Positions 20,411 through 33,673 are shown, numbered from the stretch's first letter. The stretch: DNA of 64,000 bases from Cladocopium goreaui (GCA_947184155.2 CAMXCT020000441.1:83266-147265), one strand, 5' to 3'. The notes: a model not told the origin generated them from the letters alone. Numbers and translations are program-made.

Positions 20411-22806
20411 CTTCACCAGAAAAATGTACAAATAATGGTAAGTTCACCTGCAAAAAGGGATAATTTTTGAAAGCAAACTGAAGATTTCACCAAGAATTGT
20501 GATTGATTCATGCTTGCCAAGAAGGATTTGTAGCTCAAATAACTAGGGTTCGTGTTCAAATGAATTGAACTATACAATTGGGGTTAGAAACCAACAAACA
20601 CAACTTGGGGACACCACTCTGCAACATACTGGGTTCGTATTCGTGGTTGTATGTATGGAATTAAATAATATGAGGATATATGAAACCATTACCCAAATTC
20701 ACCATGTTTGGAATGATCTGCCCAGATTGAAAGCAAAATGATGCAAATATCATCAAATATCTACACCGTGGGGCCCCATAGATGGGTAAGCTTGTTCAGT
20801 AAAGGGGATTCATGACATAAATTGATTGCAATAATGAAAGGGAATCATGGTAGAGATATACATTGAGTCATTGAGGGCTCGCCATCAAGAAGAATGCATT
20901 TTCATATGCGGACGCGGCCCCAAAAAAGCAACCCTGGTGGCAGCACCGTTTGAGCACAAACGGCTGACAGCCAAACGCATTCTCCACTACCAAACTGTGA
21001 GGAAACCAATTGCAACGGAGTATGTTTGGGAAGGCATGTGGCTCGAAGACAAGCAAGGGGTGTGAAACCCCCATGTGGGCGAACTCCTAGGGACACAACG
21101 CTACCCAAAACTACATCTATCCTGTTCCTCAAACCAGAATGTAAATGGGATTACGCCCCTCCCATCTGCGAGTATGTTCCGATACGCCCCTCCCATCTGT
21201 GATTAAGTCCCTCATACGTCCCGATTACCCCTGTCAAACCTGCATGAAAATCAGGGATTACGCCTCTTTGCGCCCTTTATAGTGCTCCGAAGCACGCGGA
21301 CAGGATGCCCTACGACAAGTGCACGCCACACACTTCTCCCGAGATGCGCGCAAAACAGCTTCCTGACATGCGCGTTGTAAAGGCGGCACGCTGGCAGAGC
21401 GCAAGAGGTTTGCATGGTTTCTTGCGGCCCCGGAAAGTGGAGCCTCCCCACTGATTCGAAACAGCTTCTGTGTGCCATGTCCCCTCATAGTACATTTATA
21501 TATCATCCCTACAATTGGATTGGCCAATAAACCAACTTCTAAGTGGGTGGGCCCACTTCATAGAATCCCTTTTTTATCACCCAGCTACTTCAGCTACTTC
21601 TTCGAAGCACCCTGGGCGTGACGCGGCGTGTTGAGGCGTCCCACATAATGCAGGGATGTATCCGGCAGCCAGGCTGTGTTCATCGATGTTCATGCCTCGA
21701 GTCATCGTCTAGCTTGCCCGGCTGAACCATGACATATTGACCCATCAATGGATGGCTTTTGCTGGGAGAATCTTAACCGGAAACCATGTATGTGTTCTTT
21801 TCTTTACCATGAAATTCATGACATATGAAGGTTTCTATTTTCGATATATGTTCTATGTTCCCATCTTCTAATTCCTGGACAGTATAATGGCTATAAAACC
21901 TCTGGCAATCTCGCAGTTTGCTGTGGAAAAATCAAGGGGAAGTACCCTCTAGATCCCTCTAAGTAAATTAACAAAACAATATGGAAAACAACCATGGTTT
22001 CTCTGATCTGTCAATCAGAATCAGGAATTCTGATACAACACCATAAAAAGTATGTGATTCTTCATTGGCCTTCAAAATGTCAACCCCATCCCACTGACAT
22101 GGAACTTCAAGTGTTTTGTCTCATCCAATTTAAGTCATGTTCCATCATAAATCATGTTGTTATTGTGATCAAGGGTTGCCAATTTAATGTCACATGCTAA
22201 CAAACCAATTAAATATTGTTTGTGTTTTCGTGTTGTTTGGCTAAATCAGGCCATATCCCGTTCCACACTCCAATAGACATGACAATCCCAGGATGCTGTG
22301 TCATATTTCCTTTGGTCACGATACTTAGCCCTGGTCTTTTGTATTGTCCCTAAACTGCAACAAGCAAAGTACAGTACATTGGGATCGTACTTTAGTATAT
22401 TTGGGTGGTATTTACTTAGTTGTAACCCTTCGCAACATTTCATTGACCCAACCCTGAGATATAATGGGAAAACAACCATTGTGAAACCAGTGCTAGGATG
22501 TTCCCCCAATTTTCCGTGGTCGTGATTTGATGCTACTGGAAAATCACCACTTTAAAATACTTGACATAGGCAAATCAAGGGCAAATCATCTATAACTTTT
22601 CTATAACTACAGTATAAAATACTATTTCTATGGGCCATGGCTTCCATAGCTACGTCAATTCTTCCAAACCCCAGGGCGGCGTCACGTCCGTAGCTCAAAG
22701 GTCGCCAGAGGAGGAAGTCCTGACGACATCTGACGACTCACCGTGACCATCGGTGGCCAACGCCACTTGGAAAAAGGGCAACAAGTAGAGTTCGTCCCAT
22801 CCCCCC
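20411..22806. other. No well supported gene
   Basis: A GC-rich island at about 21239-21440 has an open plus frame without a secure start (MPYDKCTPHTSPEMRAKQLP and on to KVEPPH). A doubled TACGCCCCTCCCATCTG word lies at 21152 and 21182. The rest is AT-rich. A weak minus exon hint (VALATDGHGESSDVVRTSSS) is at about 22690-22775. Confidence 0.35.
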
Positions 22807-22920
22807 TACCCTCTGGGAAACATACAAAAAGCTATTGAAATAGCCATAGAAATAGTGGATTTACCCATCAATAGCATGGTGATTTTCCATAGTTACGTTA
22901 GTTAGTTTACCAGAGGGTAA
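22807..22920. mobile_element. MITE-B copy (TACCCTCTGG / CCAGAGGGTA ends)
   Basis: 114 bases, TACCCTCTGGGAAACATACA at the left and TTAGTTTACCAGAGGGTAA at the right. The interior has CTATTGAAATAGCCATAGAA and GGTGATTTTCCATAG. Non-coding, and dependent on a transposase not present in the window. Confidence 0.75.
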
Positions 22921-23502
22921 TATGAAAAACACCCCTGAAATTATCCCAAATATCTCTAGAATCTGTGTAAATCATTGTAAATCCCCTACTAACCAATGGC
23001 ATGGTTTCAGAAGAGTGTTTAATATTGTTTAATATTGGGGGGGCAAGGGATTAGTCCAGCCAGGCGTGAACGAACAAATCACCATTCCGGGGGTGAATCA
23101 CTAAAATCTCAGGGGGGGATAAGGACTAAGAATTAAGAGCCCTAAAACAATGATGCGATTGCGGTGCTGGTGTCATACTATGGTCTTGGGGTGAATCTTC
23201 CACCCATCTTCAACCAATGGACCGCTGGAGTTCAAGCCAAAGAAGTCGGTGATCTTTCAACACATATGTGTTCAGTGAGAGAGCTTCACCAACAGCAAGA
23301 CTTTTGCTGTCCGGAATTCACATTGAATATTTCATTGACTGGTGAAACGGATCCAGCTCTCTGATTGCTTTCCGGAAACTGGGATTGTGCAAAAGAGATT
23401 GCCCCTAAGTTGCAGTTTATCATCATCTTCTCTACATAAAATGGCCATCGATTCTAGACAAGGCCACCTGTCAGGGAATAACAAAACGAAACCTGTACAA
23501 CT

Positions 23503-24828
23503 CTACAGCTCCCTCAGCTGACTGTGGATCTTAGAGCTGTCCCCACCATAGAGTGGATCACCCCACGTAACCACAGACCCGTCGTCCAGGACAGCAACGA
23601 AGGCATAGTTTGCTCCGTGAATCTGTCGCACATTCCGAAGCCCATCCTGGACTTGAGAGTGATCTCCTCCAAAGCTTGGATAGCCCCATGTCACCACGGA
23701 TCTATCTGCCAAAATGGCGGCAAATGCAAACTCAGTAGCCTCGAGCTGCTTCACGTTCCTAAGCTGCCCTTGAACTTCAGAGCTGTCACCACCATATCTT
23801 GGGTCCCCCCATGCAACTACTGTCCCATCAGAGAGAATTGCAGCGAATGCACGCTCAGTGCACTTAAGCTGCTGCACATTCTTCACATGACTTGGGACTT
23901 TTGAGTTGTCACCACCAAAGTCAGGATGGCCCCAAGTAACAAGTGATCCATCAGCCAGGATTGCAGCAAATGCCTTCCATGTAGCCTGAACATGCTGTAC
24001 TTCATTGAGCTGGTCTCGAACTGCAGAGCTGTCACCACCATAACGTGGATCACCCCAGGTCACGACTGATCCATCAGCCAAGATCGCAGCAAAAGCACCA
24101 ATTGTGGCTTGAACCTGCTGCACACTTCGGAGCCAATTTTGAACTCCAGTGTTGTTACCACCCCGGCGTGGATGGCCCCATGACACCACTGATCCATCAG
24201 TCAAGATCGCAGCAAATGCACCAGCGCTTGACTGAACCTGCTGCACATCCTTGAGCTGATCTTGGACTGTCGAGCTGTCACCACCAAAGTCAGGATGGCC
24301 CCAGGTAACAAGTGATCCATCAGCCACGATTGCAGCAAATGCCCTGGATGTAGCCTGAACATGCTGTACTTCATTGAGCTGGTCTCGAACTGTAGAGCTG
24401 TCACCACCAAAATCTGGATGGCCCCATGTCACAACCGATCCCTCGCCCAAGATCGCAGCAAATGCACGTTCTGTTGCTTGAACCTTCTGCACACTCTTCA
24501 CGGTAGCAAAGCAGTCAGCACCGTAATCTGGATGGCCCCAGGTGACGATTCTGTTGCCTCCAAAGCACCAAATTGCCAAAGCTTTTGTTGTCCCCTCTAG
24601 CCCGGCTTGTTGCGCAATGGCTATCAGGTGATCTCCATCTTGAATTCCTGCAGCTAACAATGATTCGGTCGGGTCACTCAGGATATGACCCTCTTCAGTG
24701 ACAAGCCGGAGGAAGCCTTGCTGAACAACTTTCTGGGCCATAATCCTCAGGTCCCCTACTTTGGAGGACTCCGCAAGTAAAATGCTCTCGGCACGACCAC
24801 TGGGCAGAAGTATCTTTACCTGAAGCAT
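23503..24828 (-). CDS. Ubiquitin-like/RCC1-like repeat protein (441 aa), intronless
   Basis: Residues 1-75 resemble a ubiquitin-like fold, beginning MLQVKILLPSGRAESILLAE and ending DGDHLIAIAQQ. Then come nine tandem units of about 39 residues built on QVQATxxAFAAILADGSVVT and WGDPxYGGDSSxVQDQL, the signature of an RCC1-like beta-propeller. RCC1-type propellers usually have seven blades, so nine units is long. The frame is complete, ATG to stop at the end of the last unit. Just upstream of the ATG (minus sense) is a pyrimidine tract TTTTTTTCCTGTTGAG, suited to a spliced-leader or intron acceptor three bases before the start. Such proteins are abundant in Symbiodinium; their substrate is unknown. 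The repeats probably bind a protein partner (inference). Confidence 0.9.
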   Translation of the reverse strand: MLQVKILLPSGRAESILLAESSKVGDLRIMAQKVVQQGFLRLVTEEGHILSDPTESLLAAGIQDGDHLIAIAQQAGLEGTTKALAIWCFGGNRIVTWGHPDYGADCFATVKSVQKVQATERAFAAILGEGSVVTWGHPDFGGDSSTVRDQLNEVQHVQATSRAFAAIVADGSLVTWGHPDFGGDSSTVQDQLKDVQQVQSSAGAFAAILTDGSVVSWGHPRRGGNNTGVQNWLRSVQQVQATIGAFAAILADGSVVTWGDPRYGGDSSAVRDQLNEVQHVQATWKAFAAILADGSLVTWGHPDFGGDNSKVPSHVKNVQQLKCTERAFAAILSDGTVVAWGDPRYGGDSSEVQGQLRNVKQLEATEFAFAAILADRSVVTWGYPSFGGDHSQVQDGLRNVRQIHGANYAFVAVLDDGSVVTWGDPLYGGDSSKIHSQLREL

Positions 24829-26600
24829 CAGCTCAACAGGAAAAAAATGGAAAAAAATTGGTCTTCAAAAACAGACAAAACAATGGTTCGAGTCTCTGAG
24901 ACGTCTTGAGCCACAGATACCACAAGAGTTTGTTTAAAACAGTGGGTACCCTTAAATCCCATGGGTTTATCATATGTTTTTGCTTATTTTGAATGGCCGG
25001 CTGCCATGACTGGTGGGGATCATCATCCCCGATTTTGAAAAGACACACCGAATCAAGGCCTCGGCCAGCTTCCGGAGCATTGGAATCAGCCCCACATTCT
25101 CATTACTTAAGAGGAGCTTGGTAGTGGTATACTCATACATCAAATATACTGCATATATGTCCTTTGATATTCTTTGATGTATTTCCTACCCGTGTTCAGA
25201 ATGGATGAAAGTAAAGATGTGGATGAAATGCAATTAGCAAAACCCGAAAATGTATTGATGGCAAAAAATGAAAACACCAAACGACGATTTCCCTCCCAGG
25301 TCTTTCCCTTCCATTCCCATTGTCTCCTTAGCCAACACTCGAATCTGCGACAAATGTACATAGCGCGCTGCTGGTCTAAGCCTTAAGCCGCGTCGAATTT
25401 TTGTGGGGATTTCTGGTTCATCAATGGTGCATTGATGGTTTATCAACATAAATCAATGGTTTTAACTGGGATTAATCCTTAATGATTGAGATGTTCATTG
25501 GATTTGTCTGGTCTATTAATGATGTATTAAGGGATCTTATGGTTGAGATGTTCATTGGATTTTTCTGGTCTATTCCTGATGGATCAACCGTTCCTTCTGA
25601 ACAGTTTTTTTAATAGTTCAATGAATGGTTCATCTACTACATCGATCACTAAACATTATCCATGTGGGAATGGCATTCTATGATTTCGTATGATTTCCTA
25701 CGGTTTACGATTTAGTTGAAAATTCTTGGGATGAATTGAACTTGTGTATGCTGTATCTTGTCCTTGGATTTCAGACGGGGAATTCTATAAATAACCGTTT
25801 CATCAATGTATAATGTGAAATAGTGTCGTGAATGAGGACGCTAGAGTTCCTTTTCCACATCAACATCATTGCACTCAAACAGCGATGAAGTACAAAAATA
25901 TCCCGACAGAATTTGGCCAAATGGCTATGAGTCAAAACCCTGGTACCGTGCCGTGAACCCCAAGTCATAGCTGGGTTAAAATGGATGTTCATCCCATTAA
26001 AATATGGTATCTATAGGTATTGACCCATACCCAAATGATTTCAAACCCATCCAACATAACCAGCATTTCTGCAGTGAGTCTGAGACAGCCATATCACATT
26101 TTCACAATCACAGGTCTTCTGGGCAGGGGCTTAAAATTACTTCGAAATGGTAGCCACCATATTAAACCATAGTTAGACATAGATAGTTATAGATATTAAA
26201 CCATAGAAACCATATTAAATAGTTATAGATATCTACCATAAGCATCCATAGATCGTAGTTATCGGGATTATAAATGATCGACTTAGCTGAGTATGGGGCA
26301 CTCAGCTAAGTACATGATTAAATTGATTAAATCATATCCACTCATGACTCAGAAAACTCCGTAATTCTACGTCATCTCTGAGCCATCGGCAGATGCTTCT
26401 CAATATCTGGCCGTTTCAGAATCTCCTTTTTTCAAGGGCCCGGCCGGGGCCGAAAAGGCTGAGAGATCCCTGAACTAGCCATGGAGGTTTATAGCTGGGA
26501 CAATCATCTATAAAAAAAAGTATTGGTGGGGTTTTAATAGCTATGTTATGCTATGTTCAACTATCGGAGGATAAGACTAAACTTTAAGTGGAACTTCACC
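24829..26600. other. No well supported gene
   Basis: AT-rich sequence with a direct repeat of about 35 bases (GAGATGTTCATTGGATTT then TCTGGTCTATT) at about 25488 and 25552. A minus frame at 25771-25992 (RVLTHSHLAKFCRDIFVLHR) is possible but unsupported by splice sites. A weak minus exon (FRDLSAFSAPAGPLKKGDSE) lies at about 26410-26470. Confidence 0.35.
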
Positions 26601-26621
26601 CTCAAAGAACTGCAATTTGAC

Positions 26622-26693
26622 GGTCATTTTGCACCAGTCCAATGGTGAAAACGAAACCAACCCCGGACCGGACGGTCGCGGGAATGTCAGACC
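26622..26693 (-). CDS. Candidate exon with membrane segment
   Basis: Between an acceptor (CCCTCTAG) and a GT donor (GACC|GTCAAA) the minus frame reads SDIPATVRSGVGFVFTIGLV then QND. This looks like a transporter loop plus helix; family not assigned. A MITE-B copy begins only 25 bases upstream of the acceptor (plus coordinate 26718), so the element sits at the very end of the intron. Confidence 0.4.
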
Positions 26694-26717
26694 CTAGAGG
26701 GAATGGACCCACTTATC

Positions 26718-26826
26718 TTACCCTCTGGTAAACTAACATATAGCTATTGAAAATGGCCATTTATAGTGAGTTTTCCCCATTAAAAATGGTGATTTTCCAT
26801 AGTTATGTTAGTTTACCAGAGGGTAT
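26718..26826. mobile_element. MITE-B copy, intact ends
   Basis: 109 bases from TTACCCTCTGGTAAACTAAC to GTTAGTTTACCAGAGGGTA. The two ends are complementary over about 20 bases (AACATA/TATGTT included), and the interior holds GTGAGTTTTCCCCATTAAAA. This is the best single copy of the family in the window. Confidence 0.85.
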
Positions 26827-27555
26827 TATTCTGAAAACTATCAGCTATTCAAACGTGGCAATGGAAAATCCTCGAACTAAATGGAGGTTGCAATGGGAAA
26901 ACCAACAAATTGAGGATTTTCCATGGCGACATTTGATTACCGGATGGTGAACAAGATCAAATCATAAATCTTTTTGGCACATAACTTTTAACTATACCCA
27001 ATTTGTGTTGGTTAAATCTAATTTTTCTGTTGAGAAAGCAACATGTCCTGCGGTACGCCCAATCATAAAGCATCCCCGAATATACAGAAATATACTGTAG
27101 CAGAACATGGATGGTATATGGTTTACACTCTCCAAACTTGCAGCTTTGTTGGATTTACCACGTCATGTTTTGTTGACTATAAACCACTATACCAGGTACA
27201 CAATTATATTGCGCTAAACCCATTGTATAGAGTACAAGCCATACCCAAAATTGCAGGTATTGTAATATTGCAGGTTGGCTTAAAAAAATGGCGTCTACCC
27301 GACAAAATTTTAAGCCGGGTTCATCAAGTCCACCACTCAACTGGCGATAAACTGGGGTATTAAAATATTATATATATATATAATGTTCAAATAGACCCCT
27401 TACCCATTCTTGAACTTGTTGGATATATTATGTATATATATGTATACAAATACATATACATATTGACATTCCATATCTATCACATATATATTAGCAGGAA
27501 TTAACTCCCAGTATCAAATCCCATTAAAACCCTAAAGCCTATATCGCCCAAATAA

Positions 27556-27660
27556 AAGCCGATAAAAACCACATAAAATCCCATAAAATCCCATCAGATC
27601 CCATAAAAACACCATAGAATCCCATGAAAATCCCATGAAAATCCCATGAAAATCCCATCT
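27556..27660. repeat. Short tandem repeat AATCCCATRAA
   Basis: About nine imperfect 10-11 base units (AAATCCCATAAAATCCCAT, AATCCCATGAAAATCCCATG). Complementary in style to the TTTTCCCATGG units at 46850. Non-coding. Confidence 0.7.
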
Positions 27661-29616
27661 TATTGTCCTATGGGATGAGTGCAGACCACCACGGCCCTTG
27701 CTCCCGCCCTTCACAGCAGTCCTGCGCTTTCTGCGCCAGACCACCTGCGGCATAGTCCAAGATGCGCATAGAAAAGCTCGACACCTCGCGTTTTGGGCCC
27801 CTTTTTAAAGGTCTCAGATTCTATTATGATAGCATTGTAAATAATATGCATATATATATATATATATATGTCCCTATGTATATATATATATATGTATATC
27901 GTTGAATAGTATATTATATAATTATATAATTATAAATATACACGGATGACATTGTATTGTTGGTTGAGAAACGATAATTCATGATATTGTTGATATTTGT
28001 TGATAATAACTGATCACACAAGATGAGAAGTTACTATTGTTACTTACTCCTGGGCAGGTGGAACATGATTTCCAAGTCGTTCCCTTTCCAGTATAATTTC
28101 AAGTACCAACCATTCCACAGTCAGGGCTCCACTGGGGTCGAAAACGTTTCATGGCAGTTCAATTTCAATGGACAAAATGTGTGTCGACCTTGATATGTTT
28201 CATAGCAACATCCAGATGCAAAGAGGCATCTGAACCCTGAATAGCAGCTTGATGACTTCACAGTCATGCATACTATTCATTTGTTGCAAAAAAACAATAT
28301 CCCACTAACCAAACAAAAGGACATTCAACCGCAAAATGCTTGTGGTTCAAGTTGTTTTTCACTAATGAATCCACCAAATTGGTCGTTAAACACATGTGTG
28401 TTTCTATGTGTTTCTCCTTTCAGACTGTTGATGCACCATATTAACACCAAGCTAGTCATTTAAGTTAGTATTTGACACTAAGTGTGCCAAAGAAACAGGA
28501 TAAAATTACATAATTCACCAGACTGAACCAGGATGATTCTGGGATGGTTGCCCCTACAACCTATCACTTATAATAAGGTCGCAGGGATTGGTCGTCATCA
28601 AATTCATCCAAATATATTCCCATATCCAATTGCATGCCCATGAAAAACCACTTGTTTTGTTCATCTTTTAGGCAACATTTTTCTTGGGAGAAATCTTGTT
28701 CACCCATGATATCCCCAACATTTCGGACACATCATCCTGTGTAAATTATAGAAAACTTCACCCAACTGAAAAGTTCGGCTTCTTTTCTTGAATCCTCACC
28801 ATCATTCCAGTTGGGTTGAATGGATTGGTCGTTATAAGCCAGATCACCATATGATATCCAGGGGGGTTCCAATCCATGAGGTTTCCAATCCATGTGGGTA
28901 CCCCAGTCATCCAGCGGTTCCAGGCCTTACCCTGAAACCAACGAATGGCATACCTGCCCAGCCCCCCAGGTGAAAAAACATATCAAAAGGTGAGTGTTGA
29001 CCCAACAAAATCAGGGATAACATTGCTTTAATATGGTTTAATAACCAAAAACCGTCAAACAAGGGAATTTAAACACGAACTTAAACATGTGAATCAATAT
29101 GGGATTCATAATGGGTTGTCTGTTGGTGAACGGAACTACAATAACTGTTGAATTTAAGGCGAGTGAATGGGTGACATGTGTTGAGATTGAACCAGCGTAT
29201 AACTTACAACATCTTACAACTATGTTACCATGGATATGTATTAATAAACTAAGTGACGAACAGAACCCTAAAGTTTAACCAGTTGGTCCAGTTAAGTATG
29301 GGTCAGTTCAAAACACTCTGAATACCCAGATGTTGATTTATTTTTGCTGGTAAAACATCCCTTGCCAGGGTACCCAGTTTTGACCTATACCTTGTATGAT
29401 ATTCATATTATATTATGTGAGTATCCAGCTACCCCTAAGATGTGCAAGAGAAAACGAATGACCCGTACTTAAACTTTGAATTCATCCTTCAATACCAATC
29501 TGCAATTGGTGTTTTCAAAAGCACTTCTGCCATTCATATGCTGTAGGCATGGACCCTTCTGGCTCTGCAGCATGTTGATTTCAACGTCCAATAAAGCACT
29601 ATTAATCTACTAGACT
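27661..29616. other. Intronic-looking stretch with one weak exon
   Basis: AT microsatellites at 27850-27900 and otherwise AT-rich DNA. The only coding hint is on the minus strand at about 28900-28975 (GGLGRYAIRWFQGKAWNRWM). Confidence 0.35.
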
Positions 29617-29721
29617 CTACTGGGGTTTCATCGGCATCTTTGGCGCGCAAACTTTGGGAATCTTCACACTCTGTCCACATGGGTGCCTCATAAAGTCTTC
29701 TAGATCCAACTCGGACCTCAG
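29617..29721 (-). CDS. Probable terminal exon, unknown protein
   Basis: After acceptor GACACCAAG the minus frame reads LRSELDLEDFMRHPCGQSVK and IPKVCAPKMPMKPQ, then TAG. Composition and acceptor are good, so this may be the 3' coding end of a gene. The frame just upstream (about 29860-29990, DHDISTRLSDILLQATPTIP) may hold another exon of it. Confidence 0.45.
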   Translation of the reverse strand: MRSELDLEDFMRHPCGQSVKIPKVCAPKMPMKPQ

Positions 29722-30732
29722 CTTGGTGTCAAAACGACACAGCCGATGCAAAAGTCAGTTCTCTTACCAGTATATATATATATACACATTAGATCATTAG
29801 ATCTGTTTTTATGTACACATATGGTCAAAAAAAGAGTGGTTGCGAACGTGGTTACTCTCCAGTCAACATGGATACTGGACACCCACCATTTGTAGATCAG
29901 TCTCTGGATGGGAATGGTTGGTGTGGCCTGCAATAGAATATCACTCAGTCGTGTAGAGATGTCATGATCGTCGTCATAACTCAAGGGCATTTTCTTGTGG
30001 TTCTAATAGTTCGTCATAAACATGTTAGATATTTTTGGATATATGTCTTGGTGATAAATCCATGATATTCGATATTCTTGTTGTTTTTTTTCTGTGAATA
30101 GGGTACAAAGGGTACCCCAGTTCATCCATTGGTTCGTCATCATTATCCCTATCTATTTAAATGGCTATTTGGGGATAACAATGATGATGGCCTATGATCC
30201 CATTAATTGTCATTTCGATGGGCTTTTCATGTTCCCATAATTGCAATTTGCTTCATCATCATCCCATTTTCAGACAACAATTGTCGTATTGTTTTAATGA
30301 ATTTGGTACCCCATTTTCATGATTTTCATCATTCCTATCTGGGCAAATTACAAAAAAAAAAACTGAATAGTTCGGCCATTTGGAGATGATTCCTCTTAGT
30401 CACCATGATTCCAGGGCTCGGCCGGGGATAATTACTGCTTCATCATATGAGATTTGTCAATATGGGTTTTCATTGAGATCTGCAAATTGCAACTGCTGAA
30501 CATTACATTTTAGCATGTTCATCATTCCTATCTATATATGGCTCTTTGGGGATATACTTACTGGTGCTAAACGTAAGGAATGGATGGGTTGCTGGGGGTT
30601 GCTGGATTATTCATAGTGATTGTAATAAGTATTGATCATCCCATTGATCATCCCATTAATAATAATTGATATTACTGGGATCATTTTTTGTTATTCCCCA
30701 TTGATCATTCCCGAAAATTCCCATTTTCAGAC

Positions 30733-30804
30733 AACCCCCGCCCTCTATGGCTCTCCGAGTTGCCAAAGGCGTGGTGCAGGATCTCCCGCGTTGATGTAAA
30801 CGGC
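30733..30804 (-). CDS. Candidate exon, unknown protein
   Basis: Acceptor TTTTAACTGCTGGACAG is followed by PFTSTREILHHAFGNSESHR then GRGL, and a GT donor (GTCTGAAAA). GC-rich against its surroundings. Unrecognised. Confidence 0.4.
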
Positions 30805-31339
30805 CTGTCCAGCAGTTAAAATGCTGGATTTCACTGGGGAGTTATCCGCTTCAAATGGAAAATTGGTGATTTAACCAGCCCAACGTTGTGATTTAAATGG
30901 GAATTTAGCCAGAAAATAGAGACTTCAGAAGATTCATCGATAGAAATAACATGAAATAATGAGGTTCAACCGACAAGAAAGGTGGATGTACCTCAATCAT
31001 GAGCCATTCTTAGTGGGAAAATCATCAACAATTTCTATACATTTATAAGTATCTAAAAGGGATGATTTAAGCAACACAGTTGTGGATTTGTCTCAAGATA
31101 TAGTTGTTTTGCTTCCGAACAAAATTATGGGGATGTAACACACACACACAATAACCAATACACAATACCAATAAACAATATGATATGGTATTTTTATGAG
31201 CATTTTCCTTGGTGGCTAGTTGATTCCTTGCCAAACAATACAACTTTTTGTGGGAAAATATTGGCAAATCCATCCATAAAACTCCATGGAGACTTTCATG
31301 GGAAAATGGGGTTCACAAAGCAAGTTGAGACGACATATT

Positions 31340-31449
31340 CTGGTTGGTGGTTGAGCCCTACCCCTCTGAAAAATATGAAAGTCAATGGGAAGGATTACAG
31401 TATCCCATATATTATGGAAAAACAAAAAATGTTCCAAACCACCAACCAG
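31340..31449. mobile_element. MITE-A copy
   Basis: Starts CTGGTTGGTGG, ends CCACCAACCAG, 110 bases, with CTACCCCTCTGAAAAATATG and CCCATATATTATGGAAAAAC inside. Non-coding. Confidence 0.8.
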
Positions 31450-31653
31450 TACTTGATATATTTGATGATATCAAAAGTAACAATCCATTCAATCGGTGGT
31501 GAAAGAAACATGGTCTATCAACATGGCTACTGATTCTTATGCATCATGTACCCATCATCATTGAGATTCATCGAGCAGTATCTGTGCCAAGCAAACATCC
31601 TATCAATCTTCAGTCGTCGATTTTTCCAACTCATTCATGTTTGATGTATATAT

Positions 31654-32455
31654 CTACTTCAATTGACGACCAAACTGTTTAAACTCACTCATTGACGTGG
31701 GCAAAAGACACATCTTTCTCTTTCTGAAATCTACTCCGGAATTCCAAAGCTGCCAAGAATGCACCATCTCAGCAGTTGTTTCCCTCAACAAACACCATGC
31801 CAAAATATGTTCCCTGGGCTGGCGTGGTTCCCTTTCATGTTGGGATCCCAAATGACGTTTTTTTTTCTGCAATCTGGTTGCTACTTTCAACCCTACCAGG
31901 CCCTTCATCAACACACTGGTCCGTCTTAGGACATCATCCCAAGCATAGGTGGGACAACTGTCTGAAACCACTGCGAGATGGCAATCTTGAATACGTGGAC
32001 AACCTCCACAAAAAAAAAAGTCGGATCCATAACCAACTGCTGCGCTATGATAACCCATACGCCATCCGTTTAATTTAAACAACACATTGGGCTGGCTGCC
32101 AGCAGCTTGCTCCAGTCCATTGCTCCCAACAGTACTGGATAGGGCTGACCTGTCAATGTTGTGGGATGATCCTACTTTTCTCTGACTCCCTGCAATGCAC
32201 CCAACAAAAAGCTATGTTTATGATGTTTGTTGGTTTATAACGTTCATCAACTATACATCTACCACAAATCCTAGCTATATGCGCCATAAACCAAGTTAGA
32301 TCTCTCCCATCATTGGCAAGTTCATCTTGATCACAACATCTTTTTTTGCCGAGTGACGGTGCGTGCGTGGAAGAAGGTGGCAAGGTCCTACGGTAGTTGA
32401 AAATATGTCCTTTCAAAACGAATGGATGGATAGTTGGTATATGTAACCATCTCAC
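31654..32455 (-). CDS. Two unrecognised minus-strand open frames
   Basis: A 100-codon frame (32455-32153) contains GRDLTWFMAHIARICGRCIV and DERYKPTNIINIAFCW. A 143-codon frame (32085-31654) contains AWDDVLRRTSVLMKGLVGLK and HILAWCLLRETTAEMVHSWQ. Both look protein-like and lie on the coding strand of the region, so they may be pieces of one gene with unresolved joints. I recognise no family. Confidence 0.3.
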
Positions 32456-33430
32456 TCAATAGATACTTTAGTTAACTATGCTGATCTGAATTCAATTATT
32501 GCTACAATAAAACACACATTTTGTGGGTATACATTGATGTTATCCATCGGTCGACTACTTAACAGGTACTCAACGAGGATCCTTTGGAAATAGTAGTGGG
32601 ATGGGTCCAGCTTAGTCCCCTAAAAATGCAAAGGGACTATGACTAAGATTAAGATCCTAAAAATGACAAGTTGCATGGTTTTTTGGATTCATTGGTACCC
32701 TTTGTTTCACAAAGACCCACATAGGCGGGACAGGTAGTTATGTGTATACTATACATCATGTATGTATATTATAAATAATCACATATAATCACACATTATA
32801 TATATATATATAATTGTATAAGATCAAACAACAGAGGAGAGGGGTAAAACAAATAATAAAAGGCAAAAGGTGATATTTTCATTGCTGCTAATTCCCGTGG
32901 TTTTCTAGCCAATGACAATTAGCAGTACATAAACATTTCACTGAGAATTCGGTTAGCAATACATCTTGGCAACATATCTACTAATTGGGTACCATGTCCA
33001 TTGCGGTGGCTACAAAAGGGTGGCATGGAAAAGCTGGTCGGGCGAAGTTTCCCAACTCCGCCCAACTGATCAATGGTGTTTGTTCCCTTGAAACCTTAGG
33101 GGTGGTGGGAATTTAGATGCTTCTTCCCAATTGAATGTAAAATTTAACGGTGGGAATTTAGATTCCTCTTCATCTTCCCCATTGAATGTAGGTTGAATAA
33201 CATGGCAACACCTGGGCAAAGGCCAGACGTTGTGCGTATGTCCTGGGCCCCGTATCTGGGCCTGGTCCCGACACCAGTCCTGTCGGATATCTGAGCCCTG
33301 CGCTGTGGACGTCGAGATAGGTTGGAAACCCAGATTTTGACCAATGGAAATGGCGGGTTCCTGTAAGATTGTCCTCCATTCAATATATGAGTGGCGGACA
33401 AAATTATTTGTTCCCCATAATTGCCACAGG
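32456..33430. other. No supported gene
   Basis: AT-rich, with an AT tract at 32795-32815 and a doubled GGTGGGAATTTAGAT word near 33103 and 33151. A minus frame at 33170-33379 (LDVHSAGLRYPTGLVSGPGP) is weak. Confidence 0.35.
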
Positions 33431-33437
33431 CCAAACT

Positions 33438-33639
33438 GGGTCGTCCCCTATCGGTTGTGAAGATTTTCGCTCTTTGATAACATCCGGTAGAAAATGCTGC
33501 TCGTTGCACTAATACAAGTAGAAGTAGAAGTAACAATAGAAGTAGAAGAAGAAGTAAAAGCAGTAGTGGTAGCAGTAGTAGCAGCAAGGGTAGTAGCAGT
33601 AGTAGCAGTAGCAGTAGTAGTAGCAGTAGCAGTAGCAGT

Positions 33640-33673
<34 letters not shown>

